Source: Oscillospiraceae bacterium NTUH-002-81
Lineage (GTDB): Bacteria; Bacillota; Clostridia; Lachnospirales; Lachnospiraceae
DNA length: 64,000 nucleotides
Direction of reading: 5' to 3'
NCBI GenBank assembly: GCA_032620915.1
Contig: CP136052.1
Coordinates: 217,001 to 281,000, forward strand
The notes beneath the pieces are model-generated. The model was not told the DNA's origin. It saw nothing but the letters and a program-made list of their open reading frames with translations, and searched no databases. This document shows positions 17,499 to 26,402 of this stretch, piece by piece. Numbering within the stretch: position 1 is the first letter of the stretch; the number at the start of each line of letters is the position of its first letter. The position numbers and the translations under genes are program-made.

Positions 17499-19378
17499 CG
17501 ATATTTATTGCGATTGGAATTGTGGTCTGTCTGGCAGGCCTGTATACGAGAGTGGGGGGCAGACGGTTCGAGGAGGTTCTGCCCCTCTCGCTGTTTTCTG
17601 TGGTGCTGATGCTCTATGTGGCCGGTATGGCGGGGCAGCTTTTCATGGGCAGAAATGTGGTTTTGGCTGTCGGCGTGGGCAGCGGTCTGGTCTGTCTCTA
17701 TTTTCTCATCCGGGAAAAACGTACCTTTCTTGACCGGGTACTGACACCGGGCTTTGCGGCGTTTGTGCTGATCACCCTGTTTTTCTGGTGGAACAGCGAA
17801 GGCCGGGTGTTCATGCAGTGGGACGATTTTTCCCACTGGGGACTGGTGGTAAGAAACATGCATTTCTTTGGAAAGCTGGGAAATGTGGCGGAGGCCACCA
17901 CCAAGTTCAAGGATTATCCTCCGGCCACCTCTCTGATGGCTTATTTTTTCACCAGCTTTGGAAGCTTCAACGAGACAAATGCCATCCGGGGGCTGGGCGT
18001 CATGAGCTATGGCTGCATGCTGCCGTTGCTGCGAAAGGTGGAGTGGAAGCAGAAGCAGTCCGTATGGGGCGGCGCTTTTCTGATGGTGATTGCGTTTCTT
18101 CTGCCCACGGCGCTGCACAAAAATACATACGTGGGACTGTATGTGGATGCCTTCCTGGGCGTGCTCTATTTCTTCGTGGTGTACGCCATCGTCACCTACG
18201 AGGCGGGATGGTTCCGGGCGCTGAACGTGGCGGCTGGCTGTATGATGCTGGCGCTGACCAAGGCTTCGGGAACCGGGCTTGCGGCTATGGCAGTGGTGTT
18301 CGTTCTGGTGCCGCTGCTTTTGACCGCAAAAGACCGGACGGAGCGAAAAGCACTGCTGTGGGACGGCATTTTCGGTGCAGCGGGCCTTCTCATCGGAAAA
18401 AAATCCTGGGATATTTACCTGTCGCTTTCGGGAACGGAGCGGGCGTGGAGCGCTTCGGAGATCAGCCTGCGGGGCATTTTGGATCTGTTTGTGGGAAAAG
18501 CACCGGAATATCGGATCATCACGGTGAAAAAGTTCTGGCAGTTTTTCCTGACGGAGCCCATGGGCGGCTGGATCGTCTCTTTCCCGCTGGCGGTGTGGTT
18601 CCTGCTGTTTGTGATTTTTGCGGTGCTGTTCGTGTATCTGTGCAGGCCGGAAGACCGGAAGCGGTTCCGGGCCGTGTTTGCTGGGCTGATCGTGGGATTT
18701 GTGGTATATCTGCTGTTTTTGCTGGTGTTGTATCTGTTTTCCTACTCGGAGTACGAGGCCATGCGGCTGGCGTCCTGCGCACGGTATACGAACACGTATC
18801 TCATCGGCATGCTGGGCTCCTACATCGGCATTTATGTCTGGTATTTCCACAGGGAGGAAAAACAGATGATGCTTGTTTCGGCGCTGGCGCTGGTGGCCAC
18901 GGTTCTGTGCATGACCAACTATGGCGTGAACGATGTGCTCATTCATCCGATAGAGGCGGCACAGACGTCCCAGAAGCTGAAGGATGGCTATTACGGGGCA
19001 CTGCGGTTCCAGAACAAGCTGGATTATACGAAGGACCGGGTATATGTGATCTCCCAGAACAGCAATGGGCTGGACTACTGGGTGCTGCGCAATATGTTTA
19101 CCCCTGTGCAGATCAATGCCAATTATACATGGAGCATCGGCGTCAAATATGGAGACGGGGATGTGTTTACCGCTTATAAAAATATTTACAGCTGGTCGGA
19201 TGACCTGCAGCAGTTCGATTACGTGTATCTGTTCCGGGTGGACGAGGCGTTCGCGGAGCAGTTCGGCGTACTGTTTGACAATCCGGCGGATATCGGCAAT
19301 GACCGGATGTACCGGGTACGGCACGAAGGAGGAGAACTGGTACAGTTAAGCTTTGATGCGGACATGAGTAGTTACTAA
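17495..19378 (+). CDS. Polytopic membrane protein, probable GT-C type glycosyltransferase
   Basis: The 627-residue protein has about 12 hydrophobic helices spread from residue 1 to 480, then a C-terminal soluble domain (about 485-620). The first large loop contains QWDDFSHWG; acidic pairs at this position are catalytic in GT-C enzymes that use polyprenyl-phosphate sugars. It is translationally coupled (4-base overlap) to the GT2-GtrA gene, which could supply that lipid-linked sugar. No close named family is recognised; an O-antigen ligase-like role is the alternative. Confidence 0.72.
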   Translation: MTIFIAIGIVVCLAGLYTRVGGRRFEEVLPLSLFSVVLMLYVAGMAGQLFMGRNVVLAVGVGSGLVCLYFLIREKRTFLDRVLTPGFAAFVLITLFFWWNSEGRVFMQWDDFSHWGLVVRNMHFFGKLGNVAEATTKFKDYPPATSLMAYFFTSFGSFNETNAIRGLGVMSYGCMLPLLRKVEWKQKQSVWGGAFLMVIAFLLPTALHKNTYVGLYVDAFLGVLYFFVVYAIVTYEAGWFRALNVAAGCMMLALTKASGTGLAAMAVVFVLVPLLLTAKDRTERKALLWDGIFGAAGLLIGKKSWDIYLSLSGTERAWSASEISLRGILDLFVGKAPEYRIITVKKFWQFFLTEPMGGWIVSFPLAVWFLLFVIFAVLFVYLCRPEDRKRFRAVFAGLIVGFVVYLLFLLVLYLFSYSEYEAMRLASCARYTNTYLIGMLGSYIGIYVWYFHREEKQMMLVSALALVATVLCMTNYGVNDVLIHPIEAAQTSQKLKDGYYGALRFQNKLDYTKDRVYVISQNSNGLDYWVLRNMFTPVQINANYTWSIGVKYGDGDVFTAYKNIYSWSDDLQQFDYVYLFRVDEAFAEQFGVLFDNPADIGNDRMYRVRHEGGELVQLSFDADMSSY

Positions 19379-19396
19379 AGGAAAGATCAGTCTGGT

Positions 19397-19474
19397 CAGT
19401 TCAGCCATGGGCTCTCGTGATTCGCTTTTCATGCGAGCATGACAGCTCATCCACGAGATCCCATGACTGAACTG
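19397..19474 (+). terminator. Long imperfect palindrome, probable terminator or structured element
   Basis: Two 23-base arms (19397-19419 and 19452-19474) match at 21 positions. The loop itself contains TCATGC-GA-GCATGA. It lies between the GT-C gene and the aldo/keto reductase gene. A/T-rich sequence follows but there is no classical T-run. Confidence 0.55.
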
Positions 19475-19545
19475 GTGGAAAAATAATTGTTTTTGTGGTA
19501 AAATATCAGGAAAAGTTTTTCTGTGGAAAACGGGAGGAAGAAGAG

Positions 19546-20553
19546 ATGGAATACGTAACACTTGGGAAAAGTGGACTTCGCATATCAAGACTGGGCTTTG
19601 GCGGCATCCCGATCCAGAGGATCGACCGGGAGGGCACGAGAGTGCTGGTAGATCGTCTGGTGGAGGACGGCATCAATTTCATTGACAGTGCCAGAGGCTA
19701 TACCGTCAGCGAGGAGTATCTGGGATACGCGCTGGAAGGCAGAAGGGAGAAATTTGTTCTGGCAACGAAATCCATGGCCCGGACGAAGGAAGCCATGGAG
19801 GCTGATATCGAGAAGAGCCTGCACAATTTCCGGACAGACTATATCGACCTTTATCAGGTGCACAACCCCAGTATGGAGCAGCTGGAGCAGGTGATGGCGC
19901 CCGGCGGTGCGCTGGAAGCGCTGATGGAAGCCAAAGAGGCAGGGAAGATCGGCCATATCGGCCTGACGGCCCACGCGGAGGCGGTATTTGAGAAAGCACT
20001 GGAGCTGCCCTGGGTGGAGACGATCATGTTTCCTTATAATATTGTAGAAACCCAGTGCACGCATCTCATTCATGCGTGTGCGGAGAAAAATATCGGCTTT
20101 ATTGACATGAAGCCGCTGGCGGGCGGCGCCATCGAGGATGCCGACCTGGCCATGCGTTTCGTCTGTACGAATCCGGATGTGACTGTGGTCATTCCGGGCA
20201 TGTACAATCTGGACGAGATCACACAGAATCTGCAGGCGGTGCAGCGCACGGAAGCGCTGACTGCTGAGGAAAATCAGAAGATCGAAGCAGTCCGCAAAAC
20301 CCTGGGCAGCAATTTCTGCCGCCGGTGTAATTACTGTGCTCCGTGTACGGTTGGCATCCCGATTCCCAGCGTCTTTCTTTTCGCAGGATATCTGGAGCGC
20401 TATGGACTGGGAGACTGGGCGAAGGACCGGTACGGCAGCCTGAAGGTGAAGGCCAGTGCCTGTATCGAATGCGGCGCCTGTGAGCCCCGCTGTCCGTACG
20501 AGTTGCCCATCCGGGAGATGATGAAGCGGGCTGCAGAGGAATTTGGCGAGTAG
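19546..20553 (+). CDS. Aldo/keto reductase with C-terminal 4Fe-4S ferredoxin domain
   Basis: The N-terminal 255 residues form an AKR TIM barrel: LGFGGIPIQR, then FIDSARGYTVSEEYLG with the active-site Asp and Tyr, ATKS with Lys, and QVHNPS with His. The C-terminal part has Cys clusters CRRCNYCAPC near 260 and CIECGACEPRCP near 306, which could hold iron-sulfur clusters. Such proteins are common in anaerobes as oxidoreductases of unknown substrate. The dehydratase gene follows within 22 bases, suggesting joint transcription. GGGAGGAAG lies before ATG 19546. Confidence 0.87.
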   Translation: MEYVTLGKSGLRISRLGFGGIPIQRIDREGTRVLVDRLVEDGINFIDSARGYTVSEEYLGYALEGRREKFVLATKSMARTKEAMEADIEKSLHNFRTDYIDLYQVHNPSMEQLEQVMAPGGALEALMEAKEAGKIGHIGLTAHAEAVFEKALELPWVETIMFPYNIVETQCTHLIHACAEKNIGFIDMKPLAGGAIEDADLAMRFVCTNPDVTVVIPGMYNLDEITQNLQAVQRTEALTAEENQKIEAVRKTLGSNFCRRCNYCAPCTVGIPIPSVFLFAGYLERYGLGDWAKDRYGSLKVKASACIECGACEPRCPYELPIREMMKRAAEEFGE

Positions 20554-20574
20554 GAAGGAAGTAACAGAAAAAGA

Positions 20575-21849
20575 ATGTCAGTGGTAGATAAGTTTATTGA
20601 TTACGTGCATGACGAGGTGGTGGAGCACCCGGAGAAAAGCTGGGAGAAGATGGTGTTCGGCTTCCAGGCCAACAAGCTGAAAACCCGGATTTTGCCGAAG
20701 AAAAACCTGTCGAAAGGCTATCAGAAGCTGGAGACAATGATGATGGCACTGGTGGCGGATGCGCTGAAGGATCAGGGAAGCTACGTGTGGGGCAATATTT
20801 TTGCACCCTGTGAGATCATGGAGGCACTGGGCCTTCGTACCCTTTCCATTGAGTGCCTGTCCTGCTATTTTTCCGGCTATCATCTGGAGGACTATTTCAT
20901 CGACCGGGCGCAGAACAGCGGCATTGCACCGACCCTTTGCTCCTACCACAAGACGTTTATCGGCGGCGTGGAGAGCGGCGCGGTGAAACGCCCGGAATAT
21001 GCGGTGACCACCTCCCTGTCCTGTGACGGCAACCTGAACACCTTCCGTTATCTGGAAAAAAAGATCGGCGTGCCGTACACGTTCCTGGATGTGCCGTACG
21101 CGGACGATGAGGCATCGGTGGACTATCTGGCAGAACAGCTGAAAGAATTTGCGTATCGTCTGGCGGAGCACTGCGGCAGAAGCTTTGACGAGGAAAAGTT
21201 AAAAGAGATCATCCGCACGGAAAACGAGACAAGAGATCTGCTGGAACAGTTTTTCCAGCTGCAGAAGGATCACTGGTATCCCGGGGAACTCATCAGCCAC
21301 CTGTATCTCATGATGGGGACGCACCTGATGATGGGTACCAGGGAACTGCGGGATCTGGCGGCTTTTCTCGTGGAGGATATCCAAAAATATCCGGCCTTTG
21401 ACGGCAAGCGCATCCTGTGGGTGCATCTCATGCCTTTTTATCAGGAAACGCTGAAAGAATATTTTAACGAAAATCAGAAATACCAGATCATTGCCAGCGA
21501 TATGGAGCTGGACGGCCCGAGACATCTGGATGAGAATGCCCCGTTCCGGGCGCTGGCACAGAAGATCATTGCCAACCTGTTCAACGGTTCCTATTCTCAT
21601 AAGGCGAAGGTCATCGGCGATCTGGCGGAGGAATTACAGCCCGATGCGGTCATCCATTTCTGCCACTGGGGCTGCAAGCAGGCGGCGGGCGGCAGTATTC
21701 TTCTGAAAGAAAAAATGCAGGAGCTGGGCATCCCCATGCTGATCCTGGACGGGGACGGCATCGACCGGCGCAACAGCCATGACGGACAGATCCGCACAAG
21801 GCTGGAAGCATTTCTGGAAATGCTGGAGGCGGAGCAGAAAGTATGTTAG
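20575..21849 (+). CDS. 2-hydroxyacyl-CoA dehydratase family subunit (HgdA/HgdB-like)
   Basis: This 424-residue protein belongs to PF06050. It would bind a 4Fe-4S cluster and the CoA substrate for radical-based syn-dehydration. Cys-containing motifs include FAPCEIMEALG near 78, CLSCYFSGYHLEDYF near 93, and CHWGCKQAAGG near 363. The next gene overlaps it by 7 bases and supplies a second subunit plus the activase, so the three functional parts are encoded by two genes. The true substrate (2-hydroxyglutarate, lactate or another acyl-CoA) cannot be told from sequence. Confidence 0.85.
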   Translation: MSVVDKFIDYVHDEVVEHPEKSWEKMVFGFQANKLKTRILPKKNLSKGYQKLETMMMALVADALKDQGSYVWGNIFAPCEIMEALGLRTLSIECLSCYFSGYHLEDYFIDRAQNSGIAPTLCSYHKTFIGGVESGAVKRPEYAVTTSLSCDGNLNTFRYLEKKIGVPYTFLDVPYADDEASVDYLAEQLKEFAYRLAEHCGRSFDEEKLKEIIRTENETRDLLEQFFQLQKDHWYPGELISHLYLMMGTHLMMGTRELRDLAAFLVEDIQKYPAFDGKRILWVHLMPFYQETLKEYFNENQKYQIIASDMELDGPRHLDENAPFRALAQKIIANLFNGSYSHKAKVIGDLAEELQPDAVIHFCHWGCKQAAGGSILLKEKMQELGIPMLILDGDGIDRRNSHDGQIRTRLEAFLEMLEAEQKVC

Positions 21850-23525
21850 GTTATATTTGTAAATACACGCCGGTGGAGATTTTTGAGGCCATGGGCATCG
21901 AGACGAAGCGGATCGAGCCGGAGGTGACCAGCTTCGGGCAGGCCGATCTGCGCATGCATCCCAACATCTGCAGCTTTGCTAAGGGGGTGCTGGAGGATGT
22001 GATGGCTGGGGACTATGACGGCCTGATCCTCACCACCTGCTGTGACAGCATCCGGCGGCTGTACGATGTGCTCAAAGAGCAGTACCCGGAGAAATTTATC
22101 TATATTCTGGATGTGCCGCGGATCACCAAGGAAGCGGGCATTACCCTGTATGAGCAGCGCATCCGTGCCATGATCAGAGCCTGCGAATCCTATTACGGGA
22201 AAACTTTTGAGGAAACGAAGCTGGCAGAGATCCTGGCGGCCAGAAAGGACAGTGCGCCGATTTCCGTCAGCCCGAACCGGGCCAAAGGAACGCTGAACAT
22301 TGGCATTGCCGGTGCCAGGGCCGGACAGCTGCTGAAGGACATTCTGGAGGAACAGGGCGTGCACACGGCCTTTGACCTGACGTGCACCGGCCTGGATCGG
22401 AAGGTTCTCTATGAGCCGGAGCAGGTGCTGACCGGCTACACGAGAGGACTGCTGAGCCAGTTTCCGTGCATGCGGATGGAGGCGGCGTCCAACCGGGACG
22501 AGCTGATCTTACGCTACGCGGACAGCGTGGACGGCATCATTTACCATACGGTACAGTTTTGCGACAATTATGCATATGAATACGCCTGGCTGAAAGGGAT
22601 TTTGAAGAAACCCATGCTGCTGCTGGAGACGGATTATACAAAACAGAGCAGAGGGCAGGTGCTGACAAGAATTGAGGCTTTCCTGGAATCGCTGGGCAAG
22701 GCGCGGGGAGGCCCGAGAGACATCGGAGGGGACGGCATGAAATATGTACTTGGCGTGGACAGTGGTTCCACATCCACCAACGCGGTTATTATGGACAGCG
22801 ACCGGCATCTGCTGGCGTCGGCGGTGGTGCGCACCGGTGCCAAGGCCGGGGAGAGCGCAGATCGGATTCTGACGGAGGTGCTGGAAAAAGCGGGCCTGAG
22901 AAGAGAGCAGCTTTCCTGGATCGTATCCACCGGGTATGGCCGGGTCAGCATTCCCTATGCGGATGAAAATGTGACGGAGATCAGTTGCCATGGCCGGGGC
23001 GCCCATTATTTTAACCCGGATATTCGGACAATCTTGGATATCGGCGGGCAGGACAGCAAGGCCATCCGCCTGAAAGCGGACGGCGAAGTGGCGGATTTCG
23101 TCATGAATGATAAATGTGCGGCGGGCACGGGCCGTTTCCTGGAAATGATCGCCCGGACGCTGGAAGTGGACATTGACGATCTGGGGCCCATCGCCCTGCA
23201 GTCCACGGAGGAGATCGAGATCACCAGCATGTGTTCGGTATTTGCCGAGTCCGAGGTGATTTCCCTGATCGCCAACAATAAGGAAAAAGCAGACATTGCC
23301 AACGGCATCTGCCGTTCCATCGCGGGCAAGGCCTGGTCGCTGATGAAGCGGGTGGGCATGGAGCCGGGCTTTATGATGACCGGCGGCGTGGCCAAGAATC
23401 CGGGGGTGGTGAAAGCTGTGGAAGACCGGATCGGCGCCAAACTGTATATATGCCCGGAGCCGGAGATCGTGGGCGCGGCGGGAGCTGCGCTGTATGCGCT
23501 GGATCGAGTGACAGGTAAGGTGTAA
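21843..23525 (+). CDS. Fusion of a 2-hydroxyacyl-CoA dehydratase subunit with its ATPase activase
   Basis: Residues 1-295 resemble a short dehydratase beta subunit (GYICKYTPVEIFEAMGI at the N-terminus, FDLTCTGLD near 180). From Met299 an ASKHA ATPase of the BadF/HgdC family begins: YVLGVDSGSTSTNAVIMD, DIGGQDSKAI, NDKCAAGTGRFLE and TSMCSVFAESEVISL. The two Cys of the last motifs should hold the dimer-bridging 4Fe-4S cluster. The activase injects one electron into the dehydratase at the cost of ATP. A good ribosome site (GGAGGG, 22725-22730) precedes internal ATG 22737, so a free activase may also be made. Confidence 0.87.
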   Translation: MLGYICKYTPVEIFEAMGIETKRIEPEVTSFGQADLRMHPNICSFAKGVLEDVMAGDYDGLILTTCCDSIRRLYDVLKEQYPEKFIYILDVPRITKEAGITLYEQRIRAMIRACESYYGKTFEETKLAEILAARKDSAPISVSPNRAKGTLNIGIAGARAGQLLKDILEEQGVHTAFDLTCTGLDRKVLYEPEQVLTGYTRGLLSQFPCMRMEAASNRDELILRYADSVDGIIYHTVQFCDNYAYEYAWLKGILKKPMLLLETDYTKQSRGQVLTRIEAFLESLGKARGGPRDIGGDGMKYVLGVDSGSTSTNAVIMDSDRHLLASAVVRTGAKAGESADRILTEVLEKAGLRREQLSWIVSTGYGRVSIPYADENVTEISCHGRGAHYFNPDIRTILDIGGQDSKAIRLKADGEVADFVMNDKCAAGTGRFLEMIARTLEVDIDDLGPIALQSTEEIEITSMCSVFAESEVISLIANNKEKADIANGICRSIAGKAWSLMKRVGMEPGFMMTGGVAKNPGVVKAVEDRIGAKLYICPEPEIVGAAGAALYALDRVTGKV

Positions 23526-23700
23526 AGTGATGAGCGCAAAAGAAAAGGAAGCGACGTCGAAGACGGCATTTACTTTTCTTGCGCCATCAGCGAACGAACT
23601 ATCTGCAATAGCAGATGATAAAGCGCGTCAGCGCGGGTTCGTGAGCCTGAGTTCGTGCTACACTGTGAAAATAAGCACGGAAGTGTGAATGATAATAAAA
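23526..23700 (+). other. Structured non-coding intergenic element before the jet operon
   Basis: About 190 bases without a gene hold several hairpins: GATGAGCGCAA with a complementary segment ending GCGCCATC, ATCTGC-AATA-GCAGAT, GCGC-GTCA-GCGC, and arms CGAAC/GTTCG. It could be a leader RNA or an attenuator. It shares only an ATGAGC-AAAAG block with the two leaders near 52.9 and 56.1 kb. No family is recognised. Confidence 0.45.
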
Positions 23701-23715
23701 AGCGGAGGGAAAACG

Positions 23716-24114
23716 ATGAACAGCAACAATCCAAAGTATGTGGGAAAGAAGAGAAAGACCAGTCCGGTGCCGTATTTTGCGGTGCTGGCATTTCTGATCC
23801 TGGCTTACCTGATTTCCTCAAAACTGCGAAGCTCCAATCAGGAGGAGCGTCTGTCTGGCATCAAGGTGGAGAAGGAGGTCAGTGTGCTGCTGACAGAGCT
23901 GGGCTATCCGGGGGATGACCCGACGGTGGCACCGGCTGACGGCTGGGAGTGGCAGGAGGACGAGGATCCCCAGTGCTGGCTCAATCCGGAGACCGGCGGC
24001 AGAATGGTGCCGGTGCTGAAGGAAGACAGTACGCTGGATCACTGGTATTATTTAAGCTCTCACGGCAAGACATACGTGATCCAGGAAGATGGCACCTACG
24101 TGCCGGAGGAGTAA
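23716..24114 (+). CDS. Small single-pass membrane protein at the head of the jet operon
   Basis: The protein has 132 residues. A basic N-terminus (NSNNPKYVGKKRKTSP) precedes one helix (about 17-36, PYFAVLAFLILAYLISS), giving N-in/C-out topology or an uncleaved signal anchor. The remaining 95 residues are acidic and contain a WYYLSSHGKTYVIQEDGTYVP end. GCGGAGGG precedes ATG 23716. Its stop is 9 bases before jetA, and the jetA ribosome site lies inside this gene, so the two look co-translated. No family is recognised. Confidence 0.75.
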   Translation: MNSNNPKYVGKKRKTSPVPYFAVLAFLILAYLISSKLRSSNQEERLSGIKVEKEVSVLLTELGYPGDDPTVAPADGWEWQEDEDPQCWLNPETGGRMVPVLKEDSTLDHWYYLSSHGKTYVIQEDGTYVPEE

Positions 24115-24123
24115 TTTACAAAG

Positions 24124-25554
24124 ATGCAGTTAATGTATGAGATCCCGGACAGCTTCTGGAGCCTGTTCCGGTCAGTCAACAGGGCCGCCTATATGGAGGC
24201 CCTGTTGATTCTGAATGAAGAATATCAATATAACAATTATTTTCTGAGCAGGGATGTGTGTATACAGATCCTTGGTGATTTTTACGCAAAAAAACGGGTG
24301 GCCCTTGCCCGGGAGGACAACGAGAACGACCAGGAGGCCAGCGAGCCCCCCGCGTCCCGGATCCTGAACTGGCTCATCCGCACGGGCTGGCTGCGGCGGC
24401 AGGAGGATTATGAGAGTCTGACGGCAAACATCGTCATTCCTGATTACGCGGCGGTATTTCTGGAGGCCTTCGAGCGGCTCACTCAGGAGGACAGCGGCGA
24501 GACCGACATCTATATTCAGAACATTTATGCCACGCTTTTTTCCTTTCGCACAGCGCCCACGGCCAACGAAGGCATGCTGAAAACAGCGCTCATCAACACG
24601 CGGCAGCTGAACCGGTCGCTGCAGACGATGCTTCACAGTATGGAGGGGTTTTTCGGGCGTCTGCTGGAACAGACCGATTACGGTGCCCTGCTGGGTGAGC
24701 ATCTGAACGGTTACGTGGAGGATGTGGTGGGTCAGAAATATCATATCCTGAAAACCGGGGACAATTTTTACCGCTATAAAACGGATATCAAAAAATGGCT
24801 CCGGGAAATGCGGGAGGACGAGGACTGGCTGGCAACGCTGCCCCATGCGGAGGAGACGCTGGATCTCGTCGATGCCATTGAGCGGGGGTTTGACGATATC
24901 GAGCACCGGATCGAGAGCATTGACCGGGAGCACAGCAAATATGTCCGGGCCACGGTGACGAGACTGGGGTATCTGCTGAACCGGGAGGAGGACATGAAGG
25001 GCCTGCTGGTGCAGCTGATGACGGCCATTGGCGGGGAAAATATGGATGAGCGGCTTGCGGAAGCCGCCGGGCGGATGAACCTGTCCAGTCTGGACATTCT
25101 TTCGGAAAAATCCCTGTACAAGCCGAGAAAGCTCCGGGCGGATTTCATCAGCCAGATGGAAGAGCGGGAGGAAGAGACGCCCCAGCTGTCTACCAGAGAG
25201 GTGCTGCGCCTGAACCGGATGCAGGGCCGCTACAGCCGGAAAGAGATCCGGGAATTTCTGGACAGCCATGCCAGGGACGGCGTGTTCCGGCCTGACGGCG
25301 ATTCTGTGCGGACACCGGCGGATTTTGAGAAACTCATTCTGGCCTATGACGACAGCCTGCGCCGGGACAGCCGCTATGTGGTGACGGACACCGGGAAGCG
25401 GATACAGGCCAATGGATACAGTTATCCGGCGCTGATCTTCACAGAAAAGAAGAAAGAATCTGCCTCGAAGACCGGTGATATTACGGATAAGGATAACCAA
25501 CAGATAGAGGTCGAATGGGATGAGACTGCGAATCGGGTCGGCCAGCTGAATTGA
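24124..25554 (+). CDS. jetA: Wadjet system protein JetA (type II, DUF5716-like)
   Basis: The 476-residue protein begins MYEIPDSFWSLFRSVNRAAYMEALLIL and includes RILNWLIRTGWLRRQEDYES, a winged-helix-like segment typical of JetA/MksF kleisin-type subunits. The middle (about 130-330) is alpha-helical and charged. The next genes encode DUF4194 and an SMC-like ATPase, the order jetA-jetB-jetC. In Wadjet systems these subunits extrude DNA loops and recognise small circular DNA. The DUF number is recalled, not searched. Confidence 0.83.
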   Translation: MQLMYEIPDSFWSLFRSVNRAAYMEALLILNEEYQYNNYFLSRDVCIQILGDFYAKKRVALAREDNENDQEASEPPASRILNWLIRTGWLRRQEDYESLTANIVIPDYAAVFLEAFERLTQEDSGETDIYIQNIYATLFSFRTAPTANEGMLKTALINTRQLNRSLQTMLHSMEGFFGRLLEQTDYGALLGEHLNGYVEDVVGQKYHILKTGDNFYRYKTDIKKWLREMREDEDWLATLPHAEETLDLVDAIERGFDDIEHRIESIDREHSKYVRATVTRLGYLLNREEDMKGLLVQLMTAIGGENMDERLAEAAGRMNLSSLDILSEKSLYKPRKLRADFISQMEEREEETPQLSTREVLRLNRMQGRYSRKEIREFLDSHARDGVFRPDGDSVRTPADFEKLILAYDDSLRRDSRYVVTDTGKRIQANGYSYPALIFTEKKKESASKTGDITDKDNQQIEVEWDETANRVGQLN

Positions 25555-25589
25555 CAGGTTGAAATCGGGAAGGCAGAAGGAGACGTGAA

Positions 25590-26402
25590 ATGATAGAATA
25601 CTACGAGCAGCTGATGAATGAGGAGCAGCAGGAGCTGACCCGCATCATCAAGCTTTTATTCCGGCAGACGTTTTTGCTGGAGCATAAATATGAAAAAAGA
25701 AGCGGCCGGTTTGTGCCCAGCCAGGACTTCCGCATTGCAGACCGGCATCTGGAATTTCTGAAAGCTTATTTTGCCGTGGCTGGCATCCAGGTGTGTGAAA
25801 ACAGTCATATGGGGCTGATCTATTTGCAGGGAGAAACGATTGTGGGGGAGAAGCTGCCACGGCTGGCCAGCATTTATGTGTTGGTGCTGAAGCTGATCTA
25901 TGACGAGCAGATGGCAGCGGCGTCCTCCAGTGTGCAGGTGCATACAACGCTGGGTGAGGTCAATGGCCGGGCCGGTGAGTTTGGCCTGTTGAAAACCACC
26001 CCGTCCCCCACGGAGCTTCGCCGGACGGTTACCTTGCTGAAACGGTATCAGATCGTGGAGCCGCTGGACGTGATGGAGGATCTGGGGGCGGAGAGCCGAC
26101 TGGTCATCTATCCCAGTATCCAGGCCGTGCTGCTGGGCGACGATATCCGGGCGCTGCTGAAACTGTACAGTGGCAGTACCGAAGACAGCGAGGAAACGGT
26201 GGACAGCAGAGAAGCCGAAGAAGAAGTGGCGGAAGATAATGATGAGGATACAGCAGATAGCAGTGAAAACGACGGAAAGGAGAATTCGATTGGAGAATCA
26301 GAAGACGACGGAAGAGAAGCCCTTTCAGGCGCTGTCTCGGATCTGCCTGAACAACTGGCATTACATAGACAAAAAAGTGCTGTCTTTCCGGGACGGCATT
26401 AA
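25590..26402 (+). CDS. jetB: Wadjet system protein JetB (DUF4194)
   Basis: The protein has 270 residues. The core (about 1-195) matches a DUF4194/MksE-like winged-helix subunit: ELTRIIKLLFRQTFLLEHKYE, GLIYLQGETIVGEKLPRLASIYVLVLKLIYDE, and LLKTTPSPTELRRTVTLLKRYQIVEPLD. The end is a very acidic, disordered tail (EETVDSREAEEEVAEDNDED). The last 113 bases overlap the probable jetC start, which is unusually long. AAGGAG precedes ATG 25590. In the complex JetB would bridge the kleisin JetA near the JetC heads. Confidence 0.83.
   Translation: MIEYYEQLMNEEQQELTRIIKLLFRQTFLLEHKYEKRSGRFVPSQDFRIADRHLEFLKAYFAVAGIQVCENSHMGLIYLQGETIVGEKLPRLASIYVLVLKLIYDEQMAAASSSVQVHTTLGEVNGRAGEFGLLKTTPSPTELRRTVTLLKRYQIVEPLDVMEDLGAESRLVIYPSIQAVLLGDDIRALLKLYSGSTEDSEETVDSREAEEEVAEDNDEDTADSSENDGKENSIGESEDDGREALSGAVSDLPEQLALHRQKSAVFPGRH

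Noticed and set aside
17471-19324. 617-codon minus-strand open frame opposite the GT-C membrane protein
   Set aside because: It is a His, Gln and Arg rich antisense shadow with no family likeness; the plus strand has clear membrane helices and coupled translation.
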